This document shows positions 27,076-34,627 of a stretch of 64,000 bases of DNA, piece by piece. Both the position numbers and the translations under genes were made by a program. The stretch comes from M3007 sp044224705 (GTDB lineage Bacteria; Bacteroidota; Bacteroidia; Chitinophagales; Saprospiraceae), in NCBI GenBank assembly GCA_044224705.1, contig JBGAJY010000004.1:5560-69559 (forward strand), in the 5' to 3' direction. Position 1 is the stretch's first letter; every line of letters starts with the position of its first letter. Below the pieces are notes generated by a model. The model made no database searches. It had not been told where the DNA came from and saw only the letters and a program-made list of their open reading frames with translations.

Positions 27076-27564
27076 ATGAAAAAACTTCTGTTTGTTGTCC
27101 TTTTTGCGTTCGGCTGCTTCTTCGCCGCACAAGCCCAGCAAAACTACAAATCGGCCATTGGCTTGCGTTTGGGATACCCGCTTTCTGTCTCTTACAAGAC
27201 GTTTATCAGTGAACCCGGAGCCATTGAAGTATTTGCGGGCTTCCGTTCCTGGAACTACTACAGCTGGTTCAACGTAGGCGCTTTGTACCAGCACCACTTC
27301 GCCATCACGAGCGTTGAAGGCCTCGACTGGTATGTAGGCGGCGGCGCTTCTGCGTATTTCTGGAACTTCAAAGATCAATTTGTCGGCGATAGCGGCACTT
27401 CGACCACTTTCGGTATTCTTGGCAACCTTGGCCTTGACTACAAATTTGCCAACGCGCCGGTGAACATTTCAGCCGACTGGATGCCCGCTTTCTTCGTGAA
27501 TGGCTATGGCAACGGATTTGGTGGCGCCTATGGCGGCCTTGCCGTTCGCTACACCTTGAATTAG
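27076..27564 (+). CDS. putative small outer membrane beta-barrel protein
   Basis: 162 residues from MKKLLFVVLFAFGCFFAAQA, a signal peptide. The mature part consists of alternating short strands rich in Tyr, Gly and Phe (AIGLRLGYPLSVSYKTFI, AIEVFAGFRSWNYYSWFN, DYKFANAPVNISADWMP) and ends in YGGLAVRYTLN, which is typical of 8-stranded barrels. Function unknown. Confidence 0.8.
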   Translation: MKKLLFVVLFAFGCFFAAQAQQNYKSAIGLRLGYPLSVSYKTFISEPGAIEVFAGFRSWNYYSWFNVGALYQHHFAITSVEGLDWYVGGGASAYFWNFKDQFVGDSGTSTTFGILGNLGLDYKFANAPVNISADWMPAFFVNGYGNGFGGAYGGLAVRYTLN

Positions 27565-27589
27565 TCGACTTAAAAACACCGTGAGTAAT

Positions 27590-27627
27590 AAAAGCGGGCT
27601 CGCCACTTGGCGAGCCCGCTTTTATTT
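27590..27627. terminator. bidirectional terminator
   Basis: AAAAGCGGGCTCGCC (27590-27604) pairs with GGCGAGCCCGCTTTT (27609-27623) across a 4-nt loop, with T tracts on both strands between convergent genes. Confidence 0.88.
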
Positions 27628-27630
27628 CCG

Positions 27631-28017
27631 TCACACGGCCTGCTCTCGTTTAATAATCCAGATCACCAGACAAACGATGGCCGCGAAACCCACCACCCCT
27701 GCCAGTCCGTAACTGACCACGGAAAACAGAAGCGCAAGGCCAAGACCGATAAGCCCGAACCAGAGCCATTTCGCCACCGGATCGGTAAAATCCGGCCCAC
27801 CATCTGCGTTGCCCGAAATCCGGTTCAGTCGTTTTTCCAGGCGTTGGAAGCGTTTTTTCACTTTTCTGCCGCTTTCACCTGTTGAAATACTGCGTTCCGT
27901 TTTTTCAACAAGTCCTGACCGCATTTCACCCGGAGTTACAGATTGGGTGGCCTGTAAAAACGAGGGGAGGAAAAGGAACAGTGAAAAAACGAGCCAGTGA
28001 ACATTGTTTTTTTTCAT
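27631..28017 (-). CDS. hypothetical membrane protein
   Basis: 128 residues from MKKNNVHWLVFSLFLFLPSF, a probable signal peptide. A polar, basic middle (SGRKVKKRFQRLEKRLNRIS) leads to two closely spaced helices near the C-terminus (KWLWFGLIGLGLALLFSVV and GLAGVVGFAAIVCLVIWII). I do not recognise a family. It stands alone between two terminators. Confidence 0.65.
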   Translation of the reverse strand: MKKNNVHWLVFSLFLFLPSFLQATQSVTPGEMRSGLVEKTERSISTGESGRKVKKRFQRLEKRLNRISGNADGGPDFTDPVAKWLWFGLIGLGLALLFSVVSYGLAGVVGFAAIVCLVIWIIKREQAV

Positions 28018-28076
28018 GAATGAATCTGTTTTTGTGAAATTGTCTGCGGGCAAACTTGTAGGCTTTTTTTCAAATT

Positions 28077-28115
28077 AAAAAGCCCGGCCAGCGATGCTGA
28101 CCGGGCTTTTTATTC
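28077..28115 (-). terminator. terminator at the end of the respiratory locus
   Basis: AAAAGCCCGG and its complement CCGGGCTTTT, with a CAGC/GCTG inner stem, lie just beyond the last gene of the minus-strand oxidase cluster (stop at 28135). There is a T tract on the minus strand. Confidence 0.8.
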
Positions 28116-28134
28116 AGCCGGTTCAAAAATTTGA

Positions 28135-28413
28135 TCAAAGTTCTTCTTCCGTTACATCGGCGGCTTGTTGGCCTTCTTCGCTGTTTCGGTTGCGCCACCA
28201 GATATAGCCGATGGTGCCCACGAGGAGGTAAGGCGCCAGTAACATGTAAAGGATGCCGGTGTTCAGTCCACGGCCGGCCGTCCCGCCGTGTTTCAGGTTG
28301 GATTCAGCAGTGGCTTTACACATCGGGCATTGCGCCGTGAGCGGCACAGCGAAAAATGCCAGCGAGAAAACCAGTGCCAGCATTCCGGCTGTTTTTACGA
28401 GTTTATTTTTCAT
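28135..28413 (-). CDS. small membrane protein with CPMC motif, end of oxidase cluster
   Basis: 92 residues: signal-like N-terminus ending near TAQ, then QCPMCKATAESNLKHGG with a CxxC pair directed to the periplasm, then one helix (GILYMLLAPYLLVGTIGYIWW) and an acidic tail. Similar small unnamed proteins lie near oxidase genes in Bacteroidota (from memory, not checked). The CxxC could bind copper or act as a thiol for oxidase assembly; this is inference. Confidence 0.7.
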   Translation of the reverse strand: MKNKLVKTAGMLALVFSLAFFAVPLTAQCPMCKATAESNLKHGGTAGRGLNTGILYMLLAPYLLVGTIGYIWWRNRNSEEGQQAADVTEEEL

Positions 28414-28443
28414 AAAAAATTGATTTTCAAATAAATAATTCCA

Positions 28444-28992
28444 TCACGACGGATAGAACGGACGCAGCATCAGGTAGCAAATCGGGCCGGTAACCGCCAC
28501 GTACAACCACAAAGGGAACACCCATCGGGCAATGCGGCGGTGACGGGCATATTGGCCCGTATAGGCACGATTAAAGGTCAGCAGAATAAATGGCAAAATT
28601 ACCGCGGCCAGGATTACGTGCGTGATTAGCACAAAGAAATAAACGGTCCGCCATATACCGGTTCCTCCGTATCGGGTCTCCGGAGTCGTAAAATGATAGA
28701 GGACATAAGAGACCAGGAACAAAGCGGAACAGACCATTGCTGCGTAAATAGCGCGCCGGTGTGCCTCGACACGCTGGTTTTTTATTTGCCAGAAGGCAAA
28801 AACCAATATCACGGCGGTCAATGCATTGAGCGAGGCATGCACTGGGGGCAAAAAACTGAAATCGATACCGAGGTCAATTTTGTAGCGGCGCATGGCGCCA
28901 ACGAGCAGCAAAACCACAGCGGAAACGATATAGGCGATGGTGTTGAGACGTTTCTCCAGGGCGAAATCAGGCTTTGAAACAGATTCTATCAT
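28444..28992 (-). CDS. DUF420 family membrane protein, probable oxidase assembly factor
   Basis: 182 residues with five predicted helices. It contains family-typical features LPPVHASLNALTAVILVFAF, HRRAIYAAMVCSALFLVSYV, THVILAAVILPFILLTFNRA, and HRRIARWVFPLWLYVAVTG. DUF420 proteins (YozB/CtaM in Firmicutes) are needed for aa3-type oxidase maturation; the same role is likely. It lies 10 nt downstream of the SCO-like gene. Confidence 0.85.
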   Translation of the reverse strand: MIESVSKPDFALEKRLNTIAYIVSAVVLLLVGAMRRYKIDLGIDFSFLPPVHASLNALTAVILVFAFWQIKNQRVEAHRRAIYAAMVCSALFLVSYVLYHFTTPETRYGGTGIWRTVYFFVLITHVILAAVILPFILLTFNRAYTGQYARHRRIARWVFPLWLYVAVTGPICYLMLRPFYPS

Positions 28993-29001
28993 AGCAGCAA
29001 C

Positions 29002-29643
29002 TCACTGTTTCGGCAATAAAAGAGCCATGTGTTCGACCATTCGGCCCACCTGGTTGGGATCCATGGCGTCATAAAACCGCCGGATGCTGCCACTGGTGTC
29101 GGCCAGTACAAAATAACAGGGAGCGGGTTTACAGCCTTCATCCCGGCAAAACTGTTCGTAACTATTTTCCAGAATGGTTCGCCATGATCCGAGACCGCCA
29201 CTGCGCCGCCAGGTGGCATAATCGGAACTCGGGAGGCGTTGGAGGTAGGATCGAAACTCGGAAGTTCCACCTTCATAGATCGGCACAAAACGGAGATCGG
29301 GCCGGACCGACTCATCGGAGTACAAGCCGAACTGGTTGAACAAATTCTGGTAGGTATCGAGAATCAGTTTGGTGGTATCGTTCAGGGTAGGTTCTTCACC
29401 AAAATTATAAATCACGCAAACTTTGGAATCCAGGTCATCAAAGCGCTCGCCAATTGGCGGGATGACCATCACGGGACGGATTTTGGCGTAATAACGAAGT
29501 TCCCCGACTGCTTTTTTATGCCAATTCAGCCCACTGCGCAGGTAAAACCAGGAACCGGCAGGCAAAACGATCAGGATCAAAAAAAGGATTGCCAGAATCC
29601 AGATTTGCCGGGTACGCGTGGGTTTATTTTCAGATTTTGCCAT
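29002..29643 (-). CDS. SCO1/SenC-like membrane-anchored protein lacking the SCO cysteines
   Basis: 213 residues with one N-terminal helix (IWILAILFLILIVLPAGSWF) and a periplasmic thioredoxin-like domain in the position where SCO proteins sit in such clusters. SCO proteins deliver copper to the CuA site of Cox2 through CxxxC and a distal His. Here the expected site reads SKVCVIYNF without the CxxxC pair. The only later cysteines are in CRDEGCKPAPC. It may be a degenerate or redox-altered relative; the assignment rests on context and a loose pattern. Confidence 0.55.
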   Translation of the reverse strand: MAKSENKPTRTRQIWILAILFLILIVLPAGSWFYLRSGLNWHKKAVGELRYYAKIRPVMVIPPIGERFDDLDSKVCVIYNFGEEPTLNDTTKLILDTYQNLFNQFGLYSDESVRPDLRFVPIYEGGTSEFRSYLQRLPSSDYATWRRSGGLGSWRTILENSYEQFCRDEGCKPAPCYFVLADTSGSIRRFYDAMDPNQVGRMVEHMALLLPKQ

Positions 29644-29709
29644 GATTCAATTTATTCAGCATCAACAAAAAAGGCGAGGTTCTGTTGCCCCGCCCTTTTG
29701 GATTTTTTG

Positions 29710-30144
29710 TTAACCATTCATTCGTCCTATGGTCCCGGGAATCAGATACCCTTGTGGTTGGCTCGTTGGAGCAGGGCGGACCATTTCTTCATTTTTTTCC
29801 TTGATCTGCTCTCGGCGGGCGCCCCAGGAATTGCCTTCCTGAAAAAATGCGATGATGGCCCAGATCAACAAAGTGGTTGGCAGCAATACGCTCAGCACCA
29901 GGCCGCGTATCTCGTATGCCATGTGCATGAAGTAAAAAATGATGAAATAAGCCTTGTACGCAGAAAAGCCAATCATCAGCAGCATGTACAGGTAGTGGCC
30001 AAATCCATGTGTGAATTTGATGCTGTGGACGATGTGGCCTTTGGCAAGCAACGCTATAAAAACTTCCACCAGCGTAATGATCCCCAGGATCATCAGCCCG
30101 CGAAACACAAGTTTCTTTTGGTCATCGTATGATAAATGCGACAT
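29710..30144 (-). CDS. cytochrome c oxidase subunit IV family protein
   Basis: 144 residues from MSHLSYDDQKKLVFRGLMIL; an upstream TTG-type extension is unlikely. Three helices (LVFRGLMILGIITLVEVFIA, YLYMLLMIGFSAYKAYFIIF, VLSVLLPTTLLIWAIIAFF) match the small prokaryotic Cox4/CaaD-type subunit (COX4_pro). It stabilises the oxygen reductase. It follows two cox3 genes closely. Confidence 0.85.
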   Translation of the reverse strand: MSHLSYDDQKKLVFRGLMILGIITLVEVFIALLAKGHIVHSIKFTHGFGHYLYMLLMIGFSAYKAYFIIFYFMHMAYEIRGLVLSVLLPTTLLIWAIIAFFQEGNSWGARREQIKEKNEEMVRPAPTSQPQGYLIPGTIGRMNG

Positions 30145-30182
30145 ATGATCAACGAATTGAAGTAGTGAGCAATTTTGAACAA

Positions 30183-31112
30183 TCAAAGCAGGTAAAACAC
30201 GAGGAATACAAACACCCAGACCAAGTCTACAAAGTGCCAGTACAAACCGATTTTTTCTACCATTTCATAACCATTGCGGCGGGCAGCGTACAAACCGCTG
30301 GCGGCGTTGATGGCGATGATGCTCAGAAAAAGTACGCCTGAGAACACGTGAAAACCGTGGAAGCCGGTAATAAAAAAGAATAAGGCGCCGAACGCTTTAG
30401 GCCCCTCGGCAACCGGTTGGATTTTACCGGCGTCCGATCCTTTGGTGTAAAAGACATAAGGTTTTTCCAGGACCACCTCGCCGTTATGCTCATGGCCGTG
30501 CAGCAGGTAGGACTGACCTTTATGGACCTCCACAATCGCGCCGTCTTTGGTCAAAGGCACAGGGCGTCCCTTTTCATCCATAACAGGTGCTCCGCTTTCG
30601 TTCAGTTGGACGAGGTATCCATCGTCCACATACCGCCCGAACGGGTTGCGTGTGACGGAAACATTTTCTCCTTTGATCAGCGTGGTCCATTCATAAGCTT
30701 GCGAGCCCAGAAAGGTAGCCCCTCCCAAAATGGTGAGGAACATCCAGAATACCACCCCACGGCGGTTTTCGCGATGGCCTTCCTGCACGGCACGAACCAT
30801 CGTGACCGAGCTGAAAATCAGCACAAAGGTCATGAAGGTAACAAACACCAGCGGCCAATGCGTGCCTTCTTTCAGGAAAGGAAAGGAGGCAAACACAAAA
30901 TCGGGCTCTGGCCAGGTCGGAAGGCTGAAACGCAAAGCTCCGTAAGCGATAAGGAAGCCTGCAAAGGTGAAAGCATCGGACACAAGAAAATACCACATCA
31001 TCAGCTTGCCGTAGCTCGCCTTGAACGGTTCGGCCGCGCCTTCCCAGTTAGCGGTCCCTTCCTGGTGGCTGTCATGCGTCTCGTGGGAGTGGGCAACAGA
31101 AGTATCTGCCAT
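30183..31112 (-). CDS. cytochrome c oxidase subunit III, long form with insert
   Basis: 309 residues. His-rich start (AHSHETHDSHQ). Helices and signatures FYLVSDAFTFAGFLIAYGAL-like, HWPLVFVTFMTFVLIFSSV, GALFFFITGFHGFHVFSGVL, and IGLYWHFVDLVWVFVFLVFY identify subunit III. A soluble insert of roughly 85 residues (about 150-235, from WTTLIKGENVSV to KIQPVAEGPK) lies between helices, probably on the periplasmic side. A second, shorter subunit III gene lies just upstream. Confidence 0.92.
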   Translation of the reverse strand: MADTSVAHSHETHDSHQEGTANWEGAAEPFKASYGKLMMWYFLVSDAFTFAGFLIAYGALRFSLPTWPEPDFVFASFPFLKEGTHWPLVFVTFMTFVLIFSSVTMVRAVQEGHRENRRGVVFWMFLTILGGATFLGSQAYEWTTLIKGENVSVTRNPFGRYVDDGYLVQLNESGAPVMDEKGRPVPLTKDGAIVEVHKGQSYLLHGHEHNGEVVLEKPYVFYTKGSDAGKIQPVAEGPKAFGALFFFITGFHGFHVFSGVLFLSIIAINAASGLYAARRNGYEMVEKIGLYWHFVDLVWVFVFLVFYLL

Positions 31113-31160
31113 AAAATCAGTCAGTTATAAGGCTACAAACTTTTTTACTTAATTGGTTAA

Positions 31161-31736
31161 TCAGGCCTGAAGCATAAAAAATCCATATAAATATACCCAA
31201 AGCAGATCGACAAAATGCCAATACTGCAGACTCAGGCCAAAACGCAACACCCGGCGCTCCGTCGGACGGTAAGGCAGGATATAAGCATGCATCAGTGCAA
31301 CCATCAGAATAGTAATCCCGCCAAGGACGTGGGCAGCGTGAACCCCTGAAATAACATAAATAAACGAGCTCGAAGGATTGATTGTAATGGTTGCGCCTTG
31401 CGCATCCATCGCTTTCCAACCCATGTATTGCAGGACTACAAAAGCAATTCCAAGGATAAACGTAGCGATCAGAAAACCTTTGTAGGCCATCTCGCGCCCT
31501 TTTTTAAAAGAATTAAAGGACACCTGGAGGGTAACGCTACTGAGTAAAATCACTGCCGTATTGACCAAAAAAATATCCGGCAAGCGGAACTCGTACCAGT
31601 TGCCTGCCGCCCGCCGTACGATGTAGGCACTGGTAAAGGCCACAAACATCATGACAATGGTTGCCAGGCCTATCCACAGCGCAAACTGGTAGGGATGAAT
31701 TTTCGAGCGGCGATATTGCTGAGTCAAAGCGTTCAT
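31161..31736 (-). CDS. cytochrome c oxidase subunit III, short form
   Basis: 191 residues, five helices, with FALWIGLATIVMMFVAFTSA, IYVISGVHAAHVLGGITIL and LQYWHFVDLLWVYLYGFFML, the subunit III signatures. Paired subunit III genes (heme-copper oxidase subunit III family) are common in Bacteroidota caa3 clusters. It starts 3 nt after the ctaB stop side of the locus, so cotranscription is clear. Confidence 0.92.
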   Translation of the reverse strand: MNALTQQYRRSKIHPYQFALWIGLATIVMMFVAFTSAYIVRRAAGNWYEFRLPDIFLVNTAVILLSSVTLQVSFNSFKKGREMAYKGFLIATFILGIAFVVLQYMGWKAMDAQGATITINPSSSFIYVISGVHAAHVLGGITILMVALMHAYILPYRPTERRVLRFGLSLQYWHFVDLLWVYLYGFFMLQA

Positions 31737-31739
31737 ATT

Positions 31740-32657
31740 TTAAAACCTGTCAATCAACACAACCAATAAAGAGAGCGGCAAATGCAGGAATGAGGCAAAC
31801 ATCTGACGCCGGGCTGCTCCGTTGGAACACTCCCGGACAAGTTGCCAGCATCGCCAGGCAAACCAGGCATTAAGAGCGAAAAGAGCCAATGTAGCAGGCA
31901 GGCTCGTCAGTCCGAAGGCATATCCAACCAAAGCATTGACCATCATCAAAAGGCAGAAAATGAGGGATAACACTCCAACCGAAGCGTCTTTTTGGCCACT
32001 CCGGGAAGGAAGCATGTAAAATCCCGCCTTTTTGTAATCTTCATCAGCCAGCCATGCGATGGCCCAGTAATGAGGAAATTGCCAAAGAAATTGGATCATG
32101 AACAGCAGAAAAGCCAGCGGAGTAATCGTTCCTTCAAACGCTACACACCCAATAATAATCGGCAAAGCCCCTGGTACGGCGCCCACTACCACTGACAACG
32201 GAGTGGAACGTTTAAGTGGCGTGTACACGAAAGCGTAACTGATAAGAGACAACGTGCCCAAAAATCCGGTGAGCGGGTTGAACCATGACAGGCTGGAAAT
32301 GCCCACCATCGCCATTATTCCAGCCCAAAGGACTGCTGTGGAAAGGCTCATGCGTCCAGCAGCCACAGGGCGGTTGGCGGTACGTGTCATCAACCGATCA
32401 TATTCGCGTTCGAGGCCCTGGTTCAAGGCATTGGCTGCGCCTGTGACCATGAAGCCCCCAAATGCCAGCAGAATCAGTGCCGACCAGTTCACAGGACCCG
32501 TGCTCACAATGGCATAGGCAATAACGGCAGAGAAAATTACCATCAGGGTCAGTCGGAATTTGACCAACAGACCGAAGTCGGTGATGCCCCGCAAGGTGCC
32601 TTGCCAAAGCGTGACAGGTTGAGCCTGATCGCGAACCATGGGCGTTTGCTGCTTCAT
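31740..32657 (-). CDS. ctaB: protoheme IX farnesyltransferase (heme O synthase)
   Basis: UbiA-superfamily membrane prenyltransferase that adds farnesyl to heme b to make heme O for the oxidase. 305 residues. First Asp-rich segment: NALNQGLEREYDRLMTRTAN (residues about 80-100); second near WLADEDYKKAGFYMLP. Several helices. The heme A synthase (ctaA) partner is not in the window. Confidence 0.95.
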   Translation of the reverse strand: MKQQTPMVRDQAQPVTLWQGTLRGITDFGLLVKFRLTLMVIFSAVIAYAIVSTGPVNWSALILLAFGGFMVTGAANALNQGLEREYDRLMTRTANRPVAAGRMSLSTAVLWAGIMAMVGISSLSWFNPLTGFLGTLSLISYAFVYTPLKRSTPLSVVVGAVPGALPIIIGCVAFEGTITPLAFLLFMIQFLWQFPHYWAIAWLADEDYKKAGFYMLPSRSGQKDASVGVLSLIFCLLMMVNALVGYAFGLTSLPATLALFALNAWFAWRCWQLVRECSNGAARRQMFASFLHLPLSLLVVLIDRF

Positions 32658-32681
32658 TTTCTTGTTCTGATTATCAACTTA

Positions 32682-34541
32682 TCAATGCCCGTGATCGTGT
32701 TCACCTTCCCGAAGCGGAACAATTTGTGAAACAAATTCTTCCCCGCCTTCTTTGCTGTAGTCGTATGCCCAACGCTGCACGGTCGGCAGATTGCCAGGCC
32801 AGTTGCCGTGTCCGGGATTGACATCAGTGGTCCATTCCAGCGTATTGGCGCCCCAAGGGTTGCGCACCGTCAGTTTACGGCCGCTGAAAATGGAGTAGAA
32901 AAAGTTGATGATAAACAGAATCTGGAGGAAAAACACCACAATGGCAGCAACCGTAATGAATTGGTTGAGGTCCACAAAGTGCTTGAAACTTTCAAAGTTT
33001 TCGATGCTGTAGTAGCGGCGGGGAACACCGGCCATTCCCGTGTAGTGCATCGGCCAGAAAATGGCGTATGCACCAACAAGAGTACCCCAGAAGTGGATTT
33101 TCCCTAACGTTTCATTCATGAAGCGCCCATACATTTTGGGGAACCAGTGATAAATGCCTGCGAACATGCCGAAGAATGCCGCAACACCCATCACAATGTG
33201 GAAGTGGGCAACCACAAAATAAGTGTCGTGCAATTGAATATCGATGGCCGAGTTACCCAGGAAGATACCCGTCAAACCGCCGGAGATAAACATCGAAACA
33301 AACCCTACACCAAACAAACTCGCCGAGGTGAAGCGAAAATTGGAGCCGTAAATGGTTGAAATCCAGTTGAACACTTTCACGGCCGATGGTACGGCAATGA
33401 TGAGGGTGAAGATCACAAAGAAGTTGCTGATAAACGGATTCACCCCGGACATAAACATGTGGTGCGCCCAAACAATAAACGACAGGAATCCGATCGCCAG
33501 AATAGACATCACCATGGCGCGGTAACCGAATATCGGCTTGCGCGAGTGAACCGACAACACTTCCGAAACAATACCCATTGAAGGGAGAATAATAATGTAC
33601 ACTTCGGGGTGCCCCAGGAACCAGAAAAGGTGCTGATACAGGATGGGGCTGCCGCCAACCCGGCTCAGGATCTGGCCGCCGACAACAATTTCATTCAGGT
33701 AAAAAGATGTTCCGAGGCTGCGGTCAAAAATCAGCAGCATAACGCCGGAAAACAGTACCGGGAACGACAAAACCCCCAGGATTGCAGTAACCAGCAGCGC
33801 CCAAACCGTAAGCGGCAGGCGCCACATGTTCATTCCTTTTGTGCGGAGGTTGAGCACCGTGGTGATATAGTTGATACCGCCCAGCAAAGACGAGACAATA
33901 AACAAGGCCATTGCCGTGATCCACATGGTCATCCCCGCGCCAGAACCCTCGGAAGCTTGAGGCAGCGCACTCAATGGTGGATAAGCTGTCCAGCCCCCTG
34001 AAAACGGTCCCGTGCTGAGGAACAATGAAAGGAACAATACCACGCCTGCCAGGAAGAAAAACCAGTAGGAAAAAGCATTCAGCAGTGGCGAGGCCATGTC
34101 GCGGGCTCCCAGCTGCAGCGGCAGCAACAGGTTGGCGAATGTACCGCTCAGACCGGCAGTCAGCACGAAAAACACGAGGATGGTACCGTGCATGGTCACC
34201 AGTGAATAATAAAACTCGGGATCGAGTTTGCCGATCCCTGCGTCATTCACCTGTATCCATTTGCCGAGGATGGGACGCAGCCAGGCCATGTCAGCCTCGG
34301 GGAAACCCAATTGCAAACGGAAAACAATCGACATAGCGGCGCCGATAAATGCCCAAATGATACCCGTGATCAGAAACTGCCGGGAGATCATCTTGTGATC
34401 GGTGCTGAAAATGTAGTGGGTAAGGAAATTCGACTGGTACTTGTCGCCGTGATGGTGTTCGTGAAAATGGTCGTTATACCCTTCCGTTTGGATGAGTTGT
34501 TCTTCCATTGTTTCAACGGCAGCAGGATGCGTGTGAGCCAT
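32682..34541 (-). CDS. ctaD: cytochrome c oxidase subunit I
   Basis: Catalytic subunit, 619 residues, twelve or so helices. CuB/active-site Tyr: FLGHPEVYIIILPSMG; CuB histidines WAHHMFMSG; heme ligands in HDTYFVVAHFHIVMG; low-spin heme region TMHGTILVFFV. This is the type A heme-copper reductase with the K-pathway Tyr. N- and C-termini are His-rich (FHEHHHGD; EGEHDHGH). It lies directly between cox2 and ctaB. Confidence 0.97.
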   Translation of the reverse strand: MAHTHPAAVETMEEQLIQTEGYNDHFHEHHHGDKYQSNFLTHYIFSTDHKMISRQFLITGIIWAFIGAAMSIVFRLQLGFPEADMAWLRPILGKWIQVNDAGIGKLDPEFYYSLVTMHGTILVFFVLTAGLSGTFANLLLPLQLGARDMASPLLNAFSYWFFFLAGVVLFLSLFLSTGPFSGGWTAYPPLSALPQASEGSGAGMTMWITAMALFIVSSLLGGINYITTVLNLRTKGMNMWRLPLTVWALLVTAILGVLSFPVLFSGVMLLIFDRSLGTSFYLNEIVVGGQILSRVGGSPILYQHLFWFLGHPEVYIIILPSMGIVSEVLSVHSRKPIFGYRAMVMSILAIGFLSFIVWAHHMFMSGVNPFISNFFVIFTLIIAVPSAVKVFNWISTIYGSNFRFTSASLFGVGFVSMFISGGLTGIFLGNSAIDIQLHDTYFVVAHFHIVMGVAAFFGMFAGIYHWFPKMYGRFMNETLGKIHFWGTLVGAYAIFWPMHYTGMAGVPRRYYSIENFESFKHFVDLNQFITVAAIVVFFLQILFIINFFYSIFSGRKLTVRNPWGANTLEWTTDVNPGHGNWPGNLPTVQRWAYDYSKEGGEEFVSQIVPLREGEHDHGH

Positions 34542-34627
34542 AGCCAGAGGAAATTTGAAATGTTATTTAGTGAAACCAGTCGGGTTCGGTGTTGTTGAGA
34601 AATGGGCGATCCGGGTTGAGCCTTCGA

